Positions 46,825 to 57,844 of a stretch of DNA of 64,000 nucleotides are shown here, one piece after another. The stretch is from Eustoma russellianum (Eukaryota; Streptophyta; Magnoliopsida; Gentianales; Gentianaceae). The first letter of the stretch is position 1. Each line of letters begins with the position of its first letter. The notes under the pieces are model-generated. The model had not been told where the DNA came from, made no database searches, and saw only the letters and a program-made list of their open reading frames with translations. The stretch covers positions 17,569,496 to 17,633,495 of the forward strand of contig AP025042.1 in the NCBI GenBank assembly GCA_036186865.1, given 5' to 3'. The translations under genes were made by a program, and so were the position numbers.

Positions 46825-48256
46825 TGATGCGTGCAATGCGTGGGCTCCAAAAATTCCACCTTCCAAACGTCCTTCACAAAGGGTTAGGCACAAGGAAGAA
46901 GACTTCCCCTTGCTTCCTTAGTGATAAAAACATATGGCTTAATTGAGCAAGACCAACACTTCAAGATGGTCGTTGATCAGACAAACCAATATGGCCCTCC
47001 AGGACGGCACCTTTTAGCAATGCAACACCTTCAAAATGCTCAACTTTGAAGGATCTTAACTTATGTTTTTAATGCAAAAACAAGAAAACAAAGTCTCACA
47101 CAAAGTGAAGATAATATCAAGAATTGTTATTCATCCAAAGTTGTTCAACCCAATCGGCCAAAGGCTCTATTTATAGGCTACAATGATCGGCCTATCAGCC
47201 TTTAAAATGACCAGAAATTAATTCTATAAGCAAGTTAATAATTGTTTGAAAATTGAAAAATGTTTAAATTCAAAACTAAAACAAATTCTAGCTAAAATTT
47301 GAAATGCTTGCAAGGTGTTATCTCCCATGTATCCAGCCGTGTTTGAAGTCTAAATAATGTCTTGGAGGAGCTTATTTGATGAGTAGGAAAAGGCTTGAAG
47401 TTGAATTCAAAAGTTGGTTGAATTTGAATTCAAGTTGAATTTGAATTTGAGTTCACTTTGAATTTGTCTCTTGCATATCCTTTCCTTCCAGCCGTGTGTG
47501 CTTGTTTTGACCTTGGAAATGTGATTTTGATGATGATAAAATGCATGGAATTAAATTCAAATGATGGTTGAAGTTTGAATTCAAATTGAGTTTGAACTCG
47601 AATTCAAACTTGGATTCAATTTGAATTGGAATCTATCCCTCTTTTATCCTTCAAGATGGCGTGTTTATGGCTGGAAAATTAGGCTGAAATCTTCTTGAAA
47701 TATAAGTCTCCAAATTGGTTGAAACTTTAATTCAAATCATGGCTGAATTTAAATTCAAGTTTATCTTCACGTTCAAATTCAAGTAGGACTTCATCCTTGC
47801 ATTCAAAGTTGCCGGGCCCTTTTGTGATCCTTGGAGATGATTTTGATTTCAATTTGGACAAAGAATTCCATCTAAGACACATTTGAATTTATCTTTGTGG
47901 AGACAAACATTCCTTTCAAGACAACATTCCTTTTGTCTCCTCCTTTTGTAACACACGCCTATAATGCTCTTTTTGGGCCTCCATTTTATTTGGATTTTCC
48001 ATGTACCTAATTTGCCTACAAAGAAAACACATAAAACAAAGATCACAAGAAACAAGATAAAATTCAAGAATAAAGAAAGCACATGCCCTACTCATAAAAC
48101 GGTCAAAGTGTGGGTTCAATAAAGTGAACCCATGGAACCTTAGGTTCATCTTGAACATGCTTATACAAGAAGGTTCCAACTTGATGACAAAGTTCTCTTG
48201 TCCTCCTTCTTATCATATGACCCTTGACCTCTTGATGGGATCCTTGATCCTCATCA
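46825..48256 (-). mobile_element. Solo LTR S of a CRM-clade family
   Basis: 1432 bp, TGATGCGTGC...CCTCATCA, with the target-site duplication catag at 46820-46824 and 48257-48261. No internal region is present, so it arose by recombination between the two LTRs of a former full element. The minus-strand start encodes the CRM pol tail (GTFLYKHVQDEPKVPWVHF). It is a relative of the C LTR, in the opposite orientation. Confidence 0.92.
47167..47175 (-). promoter_or_regulatory. TATA box of solo LTR S
   Basis: TATAAATAG on the minus strand, in the middle of the LTR as expected for the U3/R boundary. Confidence 0.6.
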
Positions 48257-48302
48257 CATAGGCCGATTTGTTGTTGTATATTTTTATGATATCCTAATCT
48301 AT

Positions 48303-49490
48303 TGATGAGCCAAATAAAGGCTAGAAAACGTTTCCAAGACTTTGTCTTTTAATCCAAATTGATTTGAACCTCGGCAATGGCAAAGAACATCACAATGACA
48401 CCCATTGAACTGTAACCGTTTGTCCTTGGCTCAATTCATGCCAACACCTCTTCCTCTTTGGCATTCCAATACATCTAAAACCTCATTGAGACCCTAAGAT
48501 GCTGTAAACCAAAAATGAAGCAAATACTAACAAGTTCTAGGCTATGAACTTGAAAGAAACCGTTTAGTGATTTAAACTTCAACTAGAAAAGTTGAGAATT
48601 CCTTAAAGGAAATTTTGATTGAAATGTTTTTGAATTCTAGCCATTTGTACATTCAGGTTCCTAATCTATTTATAACCAGCGAAATTTATAAAGGTACAAG
48701 GTTTAAAGAACAAAGTACAAGTCTAAAAGCAACATGCTTGCTTGGTAACTTGTTTGAACAATTTTGGTTCCAAGAAAGATGAATTGTTTTGCCGTGCTTC
48801 CATGCTTGTTCTCAGCCACAATTCTTGATCAAATTTGATTGGATAATACTTTGAACAACTTGGTTTGAATTGCCTTTGATTGGTTGCAAGTTTGGCTTTG
48901 AATTTCCAAAACATGCGTGAATTATGCCTTAAACAGCTGCAATCTTCAAGGATCTGATTGGATCAAATTTGTGCTGCTTGCTTGCTTGTTTCCAAGTTGT
49001 TTTTGATTGGTTTGAACATTTGCAAGACTTTTCCCAATTGGTTCATGCTTTGAGCAGCTTGTCAATCCATGTTTGGAGTGAAGAACAATTCAGATTTTTG
49101 AGTGTGTGCTTGTCACCTCCTTGCTTGTAAGCTACTTGCTTGAACAAAAATTCAGATTCTAATTGCATTTTCAAGCTAAGTACGTGTACCTGAAAAACAA
49201 GGCAATAATAAAACACAAACTATCCTAAAACAAGGTTAACCAACCAACAATATTAAAAAGAACAACTAAAGATGTGTACAACATGTTTTTGATACAACTA
49301 GATCAAAGCTTGTATCATATAAACCCAACGGACATCATCTCTGCTTGGTTCATCCTCTTCATGCCTATAAAGAAATGATTCAACACAATGCAACAACTTC
49401 TTATCCATACTCCTTGTCATGGGACCTGTGCGGGGCAGTGAGGTGTCATCATCAGTGTTTGTATCCACAAGGTTAGGCTGTAGCTCATCA
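48303..49490 (-). repeat. Element B 3' LTR
   Basis: 1188 bp, TGATGAGCC...CTCATCA. It encodes the last 64 or so codons of pol at its right end (stop at 49298). Confidence 0.92.
48666..48674 (-). promoter_or_regulatory. TATA box in LTR B
   Basis: TATAAATAG on the minus strand, at the offset used in LTR A. Confidence 0.6.
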
Positions 49491-50740
49491 TTCCCTCCCA
49501 CTTGAGAAGGATTCGTCCTCGAATCTGAATCGATAGTAAATGGAGAAAGGTCAGCAACATTAAAAGTTTTAGAGATAGGACCATATCTTTCTTCAGGAAG
49601 ATCGAGAACGTAGGCATTATCACCAAGCCGTTTCAACACTTTGAACGGTCCATCGCCTCTTGGCTTCAACTTTGAGTCCCTTTCCTTAGGGAATCTTTCT
49701 TTCCTCAAGTGTAACCAAACAAGATCACCAGGCTCAAATATAACAACTTTACGATTCCTGTTGGCTCTATTGGCATACACTTTATTCTTAGCTTCAAGTT
49801 GTGACTTGAACTTTTCATGCAATTCTTTCACAAGTTTTGCTTTTCGTTCTCCATCTAAACTAACACGTTCATGAACAGGTATGGGAACAAGATCAAGTGG
49901 GGACAAAGGGTTAAAGCCATAAACAACTTCAAAAGGAGAATGCAATGTTCCACTATGAACAACTCTATTGTATGCAAACTCAATATAAGCTAAGCAGTCT
50001 TCCCAATTCTTTAAGTTCTTTTGAATGACAACACGTAACAGTTGAGACAAAGTTCTATTAACAACTTCAGTTCTACCAGCGGTTTGTGGGTGAGCAGTTT
50101 TAGAAAATAACAATTTAGTACCATGTCTACTCCACAAAACACGCCAGAAATGACTTAGAAACTTTGTATCTCTATCACTAACAATTGTACGTGGCATGCC
50201 ATGCAATCTAACAATCTCCTTAAAGAAAAAATCAGCAATATGAATAGCATCATCAACTTTCTTACATGCAATGAAATGTGCCATTTTGTAAAATCTATCA
50301 ACAACAACAAAGATGCTATCTTTACCAGTTTTAGATCGAGGCAATCCCAATACAAAGTTCATAGAAAGATCAGTCCAAGGTGAGCTTGGAACAGATAAGG
50401 GAGTGTACAATCTATGTGGTTGTGTTCTAGATTTTGCTTGTTTGCAAGTAATACATTGGTCACATACCTTATCAACATGTGCTTTCATATGCGGCCAGAA
50501 AAAATGCTCCTTAAGTGTTTCCAAAGTTTTTAACAAGCCAAAATGACCCATTAAACCTCCTCCATGAGCTTCTTTTATCAACAACTCTCTTAATGAACAC
50601 ATTGGTACACATAACTTATGTTCTTTAAACAAATAACCATCATGCAAGTATTTTAGCAAAAGGTGAATCAATGCATGCTTGATAGATAGAACTAAAGTCA
50701 TGATCAGAATGATATATCTCTTTGATAGACTCAAAACCAA
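49298..50740 (-). pseudogene. pol: Element B integrase with LTR-encoded tail
   Basis: Best-preserved CRM integrase here, open from the zinc domain (EAHGGGLMGHFG, CDQCITCKQAK) through the core (SMNFVLGLPRSKTG, IVSDRDTKFLSHFW, RTEVVNRTLSQLL) to the tail. The first catalytic Asp (MDFV in A) has become Asn (MNFV), which should abolish activity. The usual Asp-Gly of PQTDGQTEVV reads AGRTEVV. The C terminus continues 190 bp into the LTR and ends ESFLYRHEEDEPSRDDVRWV plus a few residues. A 2-nt deletion near 50650 separates it from RNase H; the first 40 or so residues of the open frame are out-of-frame RNase H linker. Confidence 0.87.
49491..49502 (-). promoter_or_regulatory. Polypurine tract of B
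   Basis: AGTGGGAGGGAA on the minus strand, next to the 3' LTR. Confidence 0.8.
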
Positions 50741-52718
50741 ACATGTTACATGAAAGAGTAGTAATCAAAGTATAGCGACGAGATAATGCATCAGCAAAAA
50801 CATTTTCTTTTCCTTGCTTATACTTGATCACATAAGGGAATTGTTCAATGAATTCAACCCATTTGGCATGTCTTTTGTTCAATTTTCCTTGACCTTTTAG
50901 ATACTTAAGTCTTTCATGATCAGTATGAATCACAAATTCCTTAGGTTGCAGATAATGTTGCCAAGTTTATAAAGAACGGACAAGGGCATACAATTCTTTA
51001 TCATAGGTTGAATAATTTATGGAAGCTCCTTTCAATTTCTCACTAAAGTAGGCAACATGTTTGTTACCTTGATGCAATACAGCTCCAATGCCAACTCCAC
51101 TGGCATCACATTCAACTTCAAACATTTCATCAAAGTTGGGCAATCTCAGGATAGGTGCAGAAATTAGACGTTTCTTAAGTTCCTCAAAGGCTTGTTGTTG
51201 TGATTCTCTCCATTCAAAACTTACATGTTTCTTGACTAACTCATCCAAGGGTGCAGCTATGGTAGAGAAATCCTTCACAAAACGTCTATAGAAGCTAGCT
51301 AATCCATGAAAACTCCTAACATCTCCAGCAGACTTAGGGGTTGGCCACTCAGTTATGGATTTAACTTTCTCTTGATCCATTTCAATTTCTTCAGCACTAA
51401 TCGCAAATCCTAAGAATGTAACCTTCTCCAGACAGAAAGAACACTTCTTGAAATTAGCATACAACTTTTCTTTCTGTAGGGTGACAAAAACAGCTCTAAG
51501 ATGGATCAGATGTTCACTTAGGGTTTTGGAGTAGATAAGAATGTCATCAAAGTAAACTACTACAAAATTCCCTATGAATTTCCTTAAGACCTCATTCATT
51601 AACCTCATGAAAGTACTAGGGGTGTTGGTTAAACCAAAGGGCATAACTAACCATTCGTACAATCCAAATTTAGTCTTAAAGGCAGTTTTCCATTCATCAC
51701 CTTCCCTAATTCTCACTTGGAAATAACCTTGTTTAAGATCTACTTTGCTAAAGCATCTAGACCCATGCAACATGTCCAACATGTCATCCAACCTAGGAAT
51801 AGGGTATCTATACTTCACAGTGATCTTATTGATGGCTCTACAATCAGTACACATTCTCCAAGTTCCATCTTTCTTAGGGACAATGATAACAGGAACAACA
51901 CAAGGACTCATACTCTCTTTTACTTTACCTTGGGTCAATAATTCCTCAACTTGTTTTTGGATTTCCTTAGTTTCCTCTGGATTGGCTCTATAGGTAGGTC
52001 TGTTTGGTAGAACAGCTCCTGGAATGAAATCTATTTGATGCTCAATGCCTCTTAGAGGTGGTAAACCTGGGGGATCTCCTTCAGGAAACAAGCTAGAAAA
52101 TTCTTGAAGTAAAGATGGAACTTCACTTGGTAAAGTAGATGGTATTTCAGATGAAGAGAACAGAGTTTCTTTGTAAAGCAAGATATAAACAGTTTTGTTT
52201 GAATTGATAGCATGGAATACCTCGCTTTGAGATGCAAAGAATGCACTTTTCTTTAGAGATGGTTCAGCAGAAACTTTGATTCCTTTCGGTTCAATTTTAA
52301 GATGAGAAGTTTTCAGTTGGTTTTCTTCGATGAAAATCCTTTCCAGTTCCTTTTCTTTTGGATCATTATGGCTTTTTAACATTCGTTGTTGATCCTCAAA
52401 GACTTTGTGCAGGGGTAAGGCATTTAATTTGAACAGTTTGTTGTTATGCCTAAAGGAATATCTATTCAGGTAACCATCATATGTAACCTTGTTGTCAAAT
52501 TGCCACGGTCTACCTAATAAGATATGACTTGATTGCATAGGGGCTACATCACATAACACCTCAGCAGAATACCCACCAATTGATAAAGAAACTAGGACTT
52601 GATTTGTTACTTTAACTTCACCACACTCATTAAGCCATGTAAGTCTATAAGGACGGGGGTGATTAATTAAAGGTAACTCAAGTTTCCTAACAAGTTCAAA
52701 CTTGCAACATTGGTACAT
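50640..52718 (-). pseudogene. pol: Element B protease C-terminal part, RT and RNase H
   Basis: Open for 583 codons from the protease (LVRKLELPL, ILLGRPWQF) through RT (GIEHQIDFIPGAVLPNRPTY, KVDLKQGYFQ, YFDDILIY) to RNase H (ECDASGVGIGAVLHQ). It is stopped by TAA at 50967-50969, the same stop as in A at 5502. After it the frame continues with HTDHERLKYLKGQGKL and ADALSRRY to a 2-nt deletion near 50650. RT appears intact. Confidence 0.88.
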
Positions 52719-53242
52719 GAGCTGGAGTCAATGATTAAAGTGCAGACTTTCTTTTTAACCATACAGTGAATGTGAAATATGTTCTCTCTTTGTATTTCAG
52801 GTTCATCAGTTTTAATTTGGGCACTTAGAGCTCGACGGACAACTAAGAACTCTTTTGTTTCACACTCATTAATCCATGCACTAAGATTTTCTTCTTCCTC
52901 ACATGTTTGTTCAATTTCATTGTTTTCTTCACTCTCTTCCAATTCTTCCTCAGAATAATACTCATTAGACTCTTCAATAAACAAGATGCGTTTAGGGTTA
53001 GGACATTGATTAGCAAAATGACCTTTTCCTAAGCATTTAAAACATTGAATATCACGAGCCTTAACATTAAGCGTACCTTCCTCCTTGGCTTTGCCTTTAT
53101 CAGTGATTGGAAGCTTTGGATGATTTTGGATATTCTGGGTTGATTTTCCTTGGAATCCACGACCTTGACCTTGTTGTGGACGGAAAGGCGTCCTGGGCTG
53201 TGTTCTAGGAAAACTCAAAGGATTTGTCTGAAAAGAAGGGTT
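52667..53242 (-). pseudogene. gag: Element B gag C terminus and protease start
   Basis: Contains the basic linker, the knuckle CFKCLGKGHFANQC, an acidic linker and the protease start IIDSSSCTNVAS. The catalytic DSG is altered to DSS, and a 1-nt deletion just after it shifts the frame. Interrupted at 53243 by element H. Confidence 0.83.
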
Positions 53243-54057
53243 AGAAGTGTAGCGCCCCAGCCCGATACCGTTATCGGAACCAGTGCACCCTCCGTAGCCT
53301 ACTATGAGAACTACGAAGCGTCAAGCAGATCAAGCATACATTCTTCATAATGTAAGTTAAAACTAGCGGAAACGTCATAAAATCTAAACCTTCGTTGTCA
53401 ATATTACAACCAGAAAACTGCAGCGGAAATAAAACTGTTTGTTCATCTAGCCGACATAAGTTTTAGAACAACATAATAACAATGAGTTTCAAACTCAAAC
53501 AAAATAGTCCAGCATCTATCTATTCCCTTGTCCATCATCCCACTGAGCCCACTCGCCGTCGTCTTCGATAAATATCAACTCATAATCAGGCTCACCTGAA
53601 AAGGAGACAGAATGATTGTTCTTAGCGAAAACTTCGCCAGCAAGTAACCCTTCTATACACCCTACGGAATCACACACGTCGAGTCACCAGTGTATAAAAC
53701 ATTGCCCAAAAATAAGGTGCTCGGGTTAACAAATAGCATCTTAATAAGAATTATTCAAAACAGATAAAGCACATATGTGAACACAGTTACGAGAACCAAC
53801 ATGTATTAAAACAACGAATCACATAAGCAAGTCATAGACTAACCACGTTTCTTGCATGTCAAGTCTTATGCTTCGTGTATCATGATGCATGTACTTCTTT
53901 AAAATCACACACAACACCCATGCATATGCCTTCTTTCATAAACATGTCATGCATGTCATTTCACAAACATTTCATCACTTTACATATCATATTCTTCGCG
54001 TAGCAGAACTTTATACCCTGTGGGTGATCAGTCCACAGCCATCATAACTTTATACCC

Positions 54058-54215
54058 CGTGCTGAAAGGTCCACGGCCCCATTACATATATCATATATCC
54101 GTGCTGAAAGGTCCACGGCCCCATTACATATATCATATATCCGTGCTGATAGGTCCACGGCCCCATAAAATACTTCATTTTCCGTGCTGATAGGTCCACG
54201 GCCCCATAACATACT
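54058..54215 (-). repeat. 43-bp tandem repeats in LTR H
   Basis: Four units starting ccgtgctgaaaggtccacgg or ccgtgctgataggtccacgg, followed by ccccat and an AT-rich spacer. The same block is in the right LTR at about 61619-61776. Confidence 0.88.
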
Positions 54216-54663
54216 TTATACCCTGCTGTTGATTCACAGATCACGCTCTTTATACCCTGCTTTCGCAGACGTGACTTTTATACCCTGTGATCAACCAGCA
54301 GCCATTTTGTCTTTCACAAACTTTACCTTTCTTGTTCTTTTGCAAAACATATCTCAAATCAAATGCAAGTGCCCATGTCATGATGCAGGATGCACAGATA
54401 GCTTCATTTCAACATGTAACACACACACATACATCTTGTCTATCAAGGATATGGTCTTGCCCTCAAACACTCCCTAAACGTGTTTTACCAAGTCTATTTG
54501 TCTCACTTATTCACTAGAATTCAATCTTATGCTTACTTAATCAAACTTACCATCTACACCTCAAATATACCTCAAATACCCTTGCATTTTATGTTCAAAA
54601 GAAGTGTACAAAGTTACTACACTTACATAGGGCGCCTAAAGGGTCAAAAATACTTCCAGAATA

Positions 54664-54950
54664 CTTGGAACACCACTTGAAGCGCCTAATGGTACATGAA
54701 GCGCCTCTACTAGGCGTTCGAAGTGTTCGGGGATGATTCAGGACACATTGAACACCACATGAAGCGCCTAAAGTGACTTGAAGCGCCTCATGTAGGCGTT
54801 CGAAGTGTTCTGACGGTTCTAAATTGCAGTTTTTCTGTACGGGAAAGCTCCAGGACACATGGAACGCTACATGAAGCGCCTATAGTGACATGAAGCGCCT
54901 CATGTAGGCGTTCGAAGTGTTCTGACGATGCCAAACTGCAGTTTTTCTGC
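54664..54950 (-). repeat. Three imperfect 80-110-bp repeats with GCGCCT/AGGCG palindromes
   Basis: Each unit carries gaagcgcct, a second gaagcgcct, then taggcgttcgaagtgttc. The AGCGCCT and AGGCGTT parts are near-complementary and could form stems. Also in the right LTR at about 62223-62510. Confidence 0.82.
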
Positions 54951-55881
54951 AGTAACTTCCACCCAACTCCTTTCTTCTTCAACCCTTCCATATTCAACTC
55001 TTATAGATCCATCTTAACATCTAATTTCATCATACTTAACATACATCTAATCATGAATTGAAGCTTAGTTGTGCCGAACAACATCCACTCTAACTCTTCA
55101 ATCATTCACCATCTTCAAAGATTGTCATCAACAACAACCAACACAACAAGCCTACAACAATGTCAACTCTCATCCCTCAATTTCCTGCACATACTCTCAA
55201 CGTCAAGTGTAGACAATCAACATAAGAGTAGAGCAAGACAATAAGCAAGTCAAGATATACACTTTATGGGCATGCTTGACAACAACAAAGCACCACACAA
55301 CTATTTCCAGAGATATGGCCCAAAGAACAATACTTTGCACAATTAGTAACAAGACTTACATATAACAAAGCATTTAAAATAGTCAAGACAAGAATACCAA
55401 TGTGTGATTCATGTTTTCTCTTTGTAAGAACATAGGGCCTAAGTATCAAAATTTACGTAAAGCGTATAGAAAGATTACTTGCCTTGATTTCTAGTTAACC
55501 TTATGGATTTACTGCAGAACCTTGATAAAGATTGATCCTAGGATGGCCTTTTCCTTCCTTTCCTTCCTCTCTTCTTCTTCTTCCTCTCCTTTTCTCCTCT
55601 CTCTTTTTTTTTCCTGCGGTTTGCCTCTCCTTTTTGATGTTAAAACCGTCCCCTAGGTTGAGATGGGGAGTTATACTAAAAGTGGTGTAACTCCCTTATC
55701 TCCTAGTAGGGACCTCTTAGGTAATTTCTCATACTTTCCTTTAATTCTACTTTTAACCCCTTTCTTTTGTTCTTCTATGTTTTGTGTAACTAAGTCACAT
55801 TACCTACATAATTGATTAGGTTGCATTCAAGGTTGACCTAATGTATCGAAAGTTGCGCTTAAAAAATCACGGGGTGTAACA

Positions 55882-55895
55882 TTCCTCCCCCCTTA
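55882..55895 (-). promoter_or_regulatory. Polypurine tract of H
   Basis: Minus strand AAGGGGGGAGGAA next to the 3' LTR. Confidence 0.82.
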
Positions 55896-55926
55896 CAAAA
55901 AGTTTCGTCCTCGAAACTTACGTACC

Positions 55927-57774
55927 TTAGTCGAAGAGCTGAGGATACTTCTCCCGCATTTGTTCTTCGAGCTCCCAAGTGGCTTCCCGTTCCGTGTGAT
56001 TGCTCCATTGAACCTTTACATAAGGAATCACTCGCTTCCTCAACACTTGATCCTTTCGGTCCACAATTTTCACGGGTACTTCCTCATATGTAACATCGTC
56101 CTTGAGTTCCAAAGGTTGAGCTTCAAGTACATGACTTGGATCCGCCACGTACTTTCTTAATTGTGACACGTGGAATACATTGTGAACTTGCGCCAACACC
56201 GGAGGTAATGCCAACTTATATGCCAAGGCTCCTACCTTCTCAAGTATTTCATAAGGACCAATAAAACGAGGGCTTAGCTTGCCTTTTACTCCAAACCTCA
56301 TGACGCCCTTCGTAGGTGATACCTTCAAATAAACTTTTTCACCCACATCAAAGTCCAATGGTCGTCGTTTGGAATCTGCCCAACTTTTGCTGCGGTCCTG
56401 AGCCGTCTTGAGTCTTTCCCGGATGACTTTCACCTTCTCTAATGTTTTCTCTAATAGCTCAGGCCCAGTGATGGTCCTCACGCCCACTTCGTCCCAATAA
56501 ATCGGAGACCTACATTTCCTTCCATACAAAGCCTCAAAAGGAGCCATATCAATTGCGCTGTGGTAACTATTGTTATAAGAAAACTCCATCAGCTTTACCA
56601 TTCCATCCCAACTCCCTTTGAAATCCAGCACGCAAGCTCGTAGCATATCTTCCAAGGTTTGAATTGTCCGCTCGGACTGTCCATCAGTTTGGGGATGATA
56701 TGCCGTACTCAACCTTAATTCTGTACCCATGGCTTCTTGAAATGCTGTCCAAAACTTAGATGTGAACCGTGAGTCTCGGTCGGATACTATACTTACCGGA
56801 ACACCATGTAAGCTCACTATGTTCTCCATATACACATTCACTAGTTTGTCGAGAGGTGTCTCACTTGAAACGGGTAGAAAATGGGCAGTACTTTGTTAAA
56901 CGGTCCACGATAACCCAAATCATGTCACATCCACTTCTTGTCTATGGTAATCCGGCTACAAAATCCATTGTGACATGTTCCCATTTCCATTCCGGAATTT
57001 CCAACGGCATCAACAATCCACCGGGCCGCTGGTGTTCCGCTTTGACTTGTTGACACACTAAACACCTCTCTATGAATTCCGCAATATGTCTTTTCATCCC
57101 GGACCACCAATAGTATCGCTTGAGATCTCTATACATCTTGGTGCTACCGGGATGTATCGATAACCTTGAATTATGAGCTTCTTGCAAAACTTCTTTCCTA
57201 AGTTCGTCAACATCCGGCACGCATAATCTTTCCCTAAACCATAAGCTCCCATCATCCTTAGTCCGAAATCCTTCAACTGGACTATGTTTCACCCTTTCCA
57301 TTATCTCACTTAAAGCCTTATCTCTCTTCTGTGCCTCCTTTATCCGATCAATCAAACTCGGGGTGATAGTCAAGGCTGTCAAAACATTCACCGTGGATTC
57401 AATCAAATCTAAACCAAACTCCTCCATCTCTCTTTCCAGTGGTGATTGTCGTGCATGGCTGGACTTCCTACTTAAGGCGTCGGCTACCTTGTTAGCCTTT
57501 CCCGGGTGATAATGAATAGTTAGGTCGTAGTCTTTTAGCAACTCCAACCACCTCCGCTGCCTCATATTCAATTCCTTCTGTGAGAACAAATACTTTAGAC
57601 TCTTATGATCCGTGAATACCGCGCACTTCTCTCCATACAAATAATGCCGCCAAATCTTCAAGGCGAACACAACCGCGGCAAGTTCAAGATCATGTGTGGG
57701 ATAGTTTTGTTCATAAGGCTTTAGCTGTCTTGAGGCATACGCGATGACTCGTTCGTTTTGCATTAAAACACAAC
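55927..57774 (-). pseudogene. pol: Element H RNase H (most), integrase and chromodomain
   Basis: After putative intron 3: the RNase H segment CVLMQNERVIAYASRQLKPY, VFTDHKSLKYLFSQK and ALSRKSSHARQSPLE. The integrase zinc domain (HPGSTKMYRDLKRYYWWSGM, CLVCQQVKAEHQRPGG) and core (TMDFVAGLP, IVSDRDSRFTSKFW, QSERTIQTLEDML) follow. The C terminus has GKLSPRFIGPYEILEKVG and a chromodomain (QWSNHTEREATWELEEQM). A TAG after AGLP near 56942 and a 1-nt insertion near 56895 interrupt the core; from 56841 to 55927 it is open. Confidence 0.9.
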
Positions 57775-57844
57775 CTACAAACAAAGTGTTAGTCTAAACT
57801 TAATGGGTATACAAGATCATAACCTTATACTATAATTTACGTAC
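57775..57844 (-). other. Putative intron 3 of H (in RNase H)
   Basis: 70 nt, GTACGT...TTTGTAG. Same codon position as intron 3 in E, but unrelated in most of its sequence. It contains a stop one codon after the donor, and its removal keeps the RNase H frame. Confidence 0.75.

Larger units (their letters stand above)
43841..48302 (+). mobile_element. CRM-clade element C, 5' part, with later insertions
   Basis: Plus-strand CRM element with an LTR fragment, then gag, protease and RT. Solo LTR S is inserted in its RT, and element B follows at 48303. The LTR is cut off half way and fused to gag, with primer site, leader and gag N terminus deleted. Many stops show it is old. Confidence 0.8.
46229..48302 (+). 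pseudogene. pol: Element C reverse transcriptase, split by solo LTR S
   Basis: RT begins GIEHQIDFVPGAVLPN. A frameshift near 46470 follows, then CRATNKITVKYR and WLVMPFGLTNAPSTFMMLMN, up to 46824. After S the sense resumes at 48262 with GRFVVVYFYDILIY. Two catalytic acids are changed: KVDL to KINL and YFDD to YFYD. It breaks at 48302, where element B begins. Duplicated bases catag flank S. Confidence 0.85.
53248..55881 (-). repeat. Element H 3' LTR (left)
   Basis: 2634 bp, TGTAGCGCCCC...GGGGTGTAACA. It contains two tandem-repeat blocks (about 54058-54215 and 54664-54950), a polypyrimidine run (about 55550-55620) and no gene. Confidence 0.95.

Noticed and set aside
54050..54244. Frame with repeated MGPWTFQHG-like peptides
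   Set aside because: Chance reading of the 43-bp tandem repeats in a non-coding LTR.
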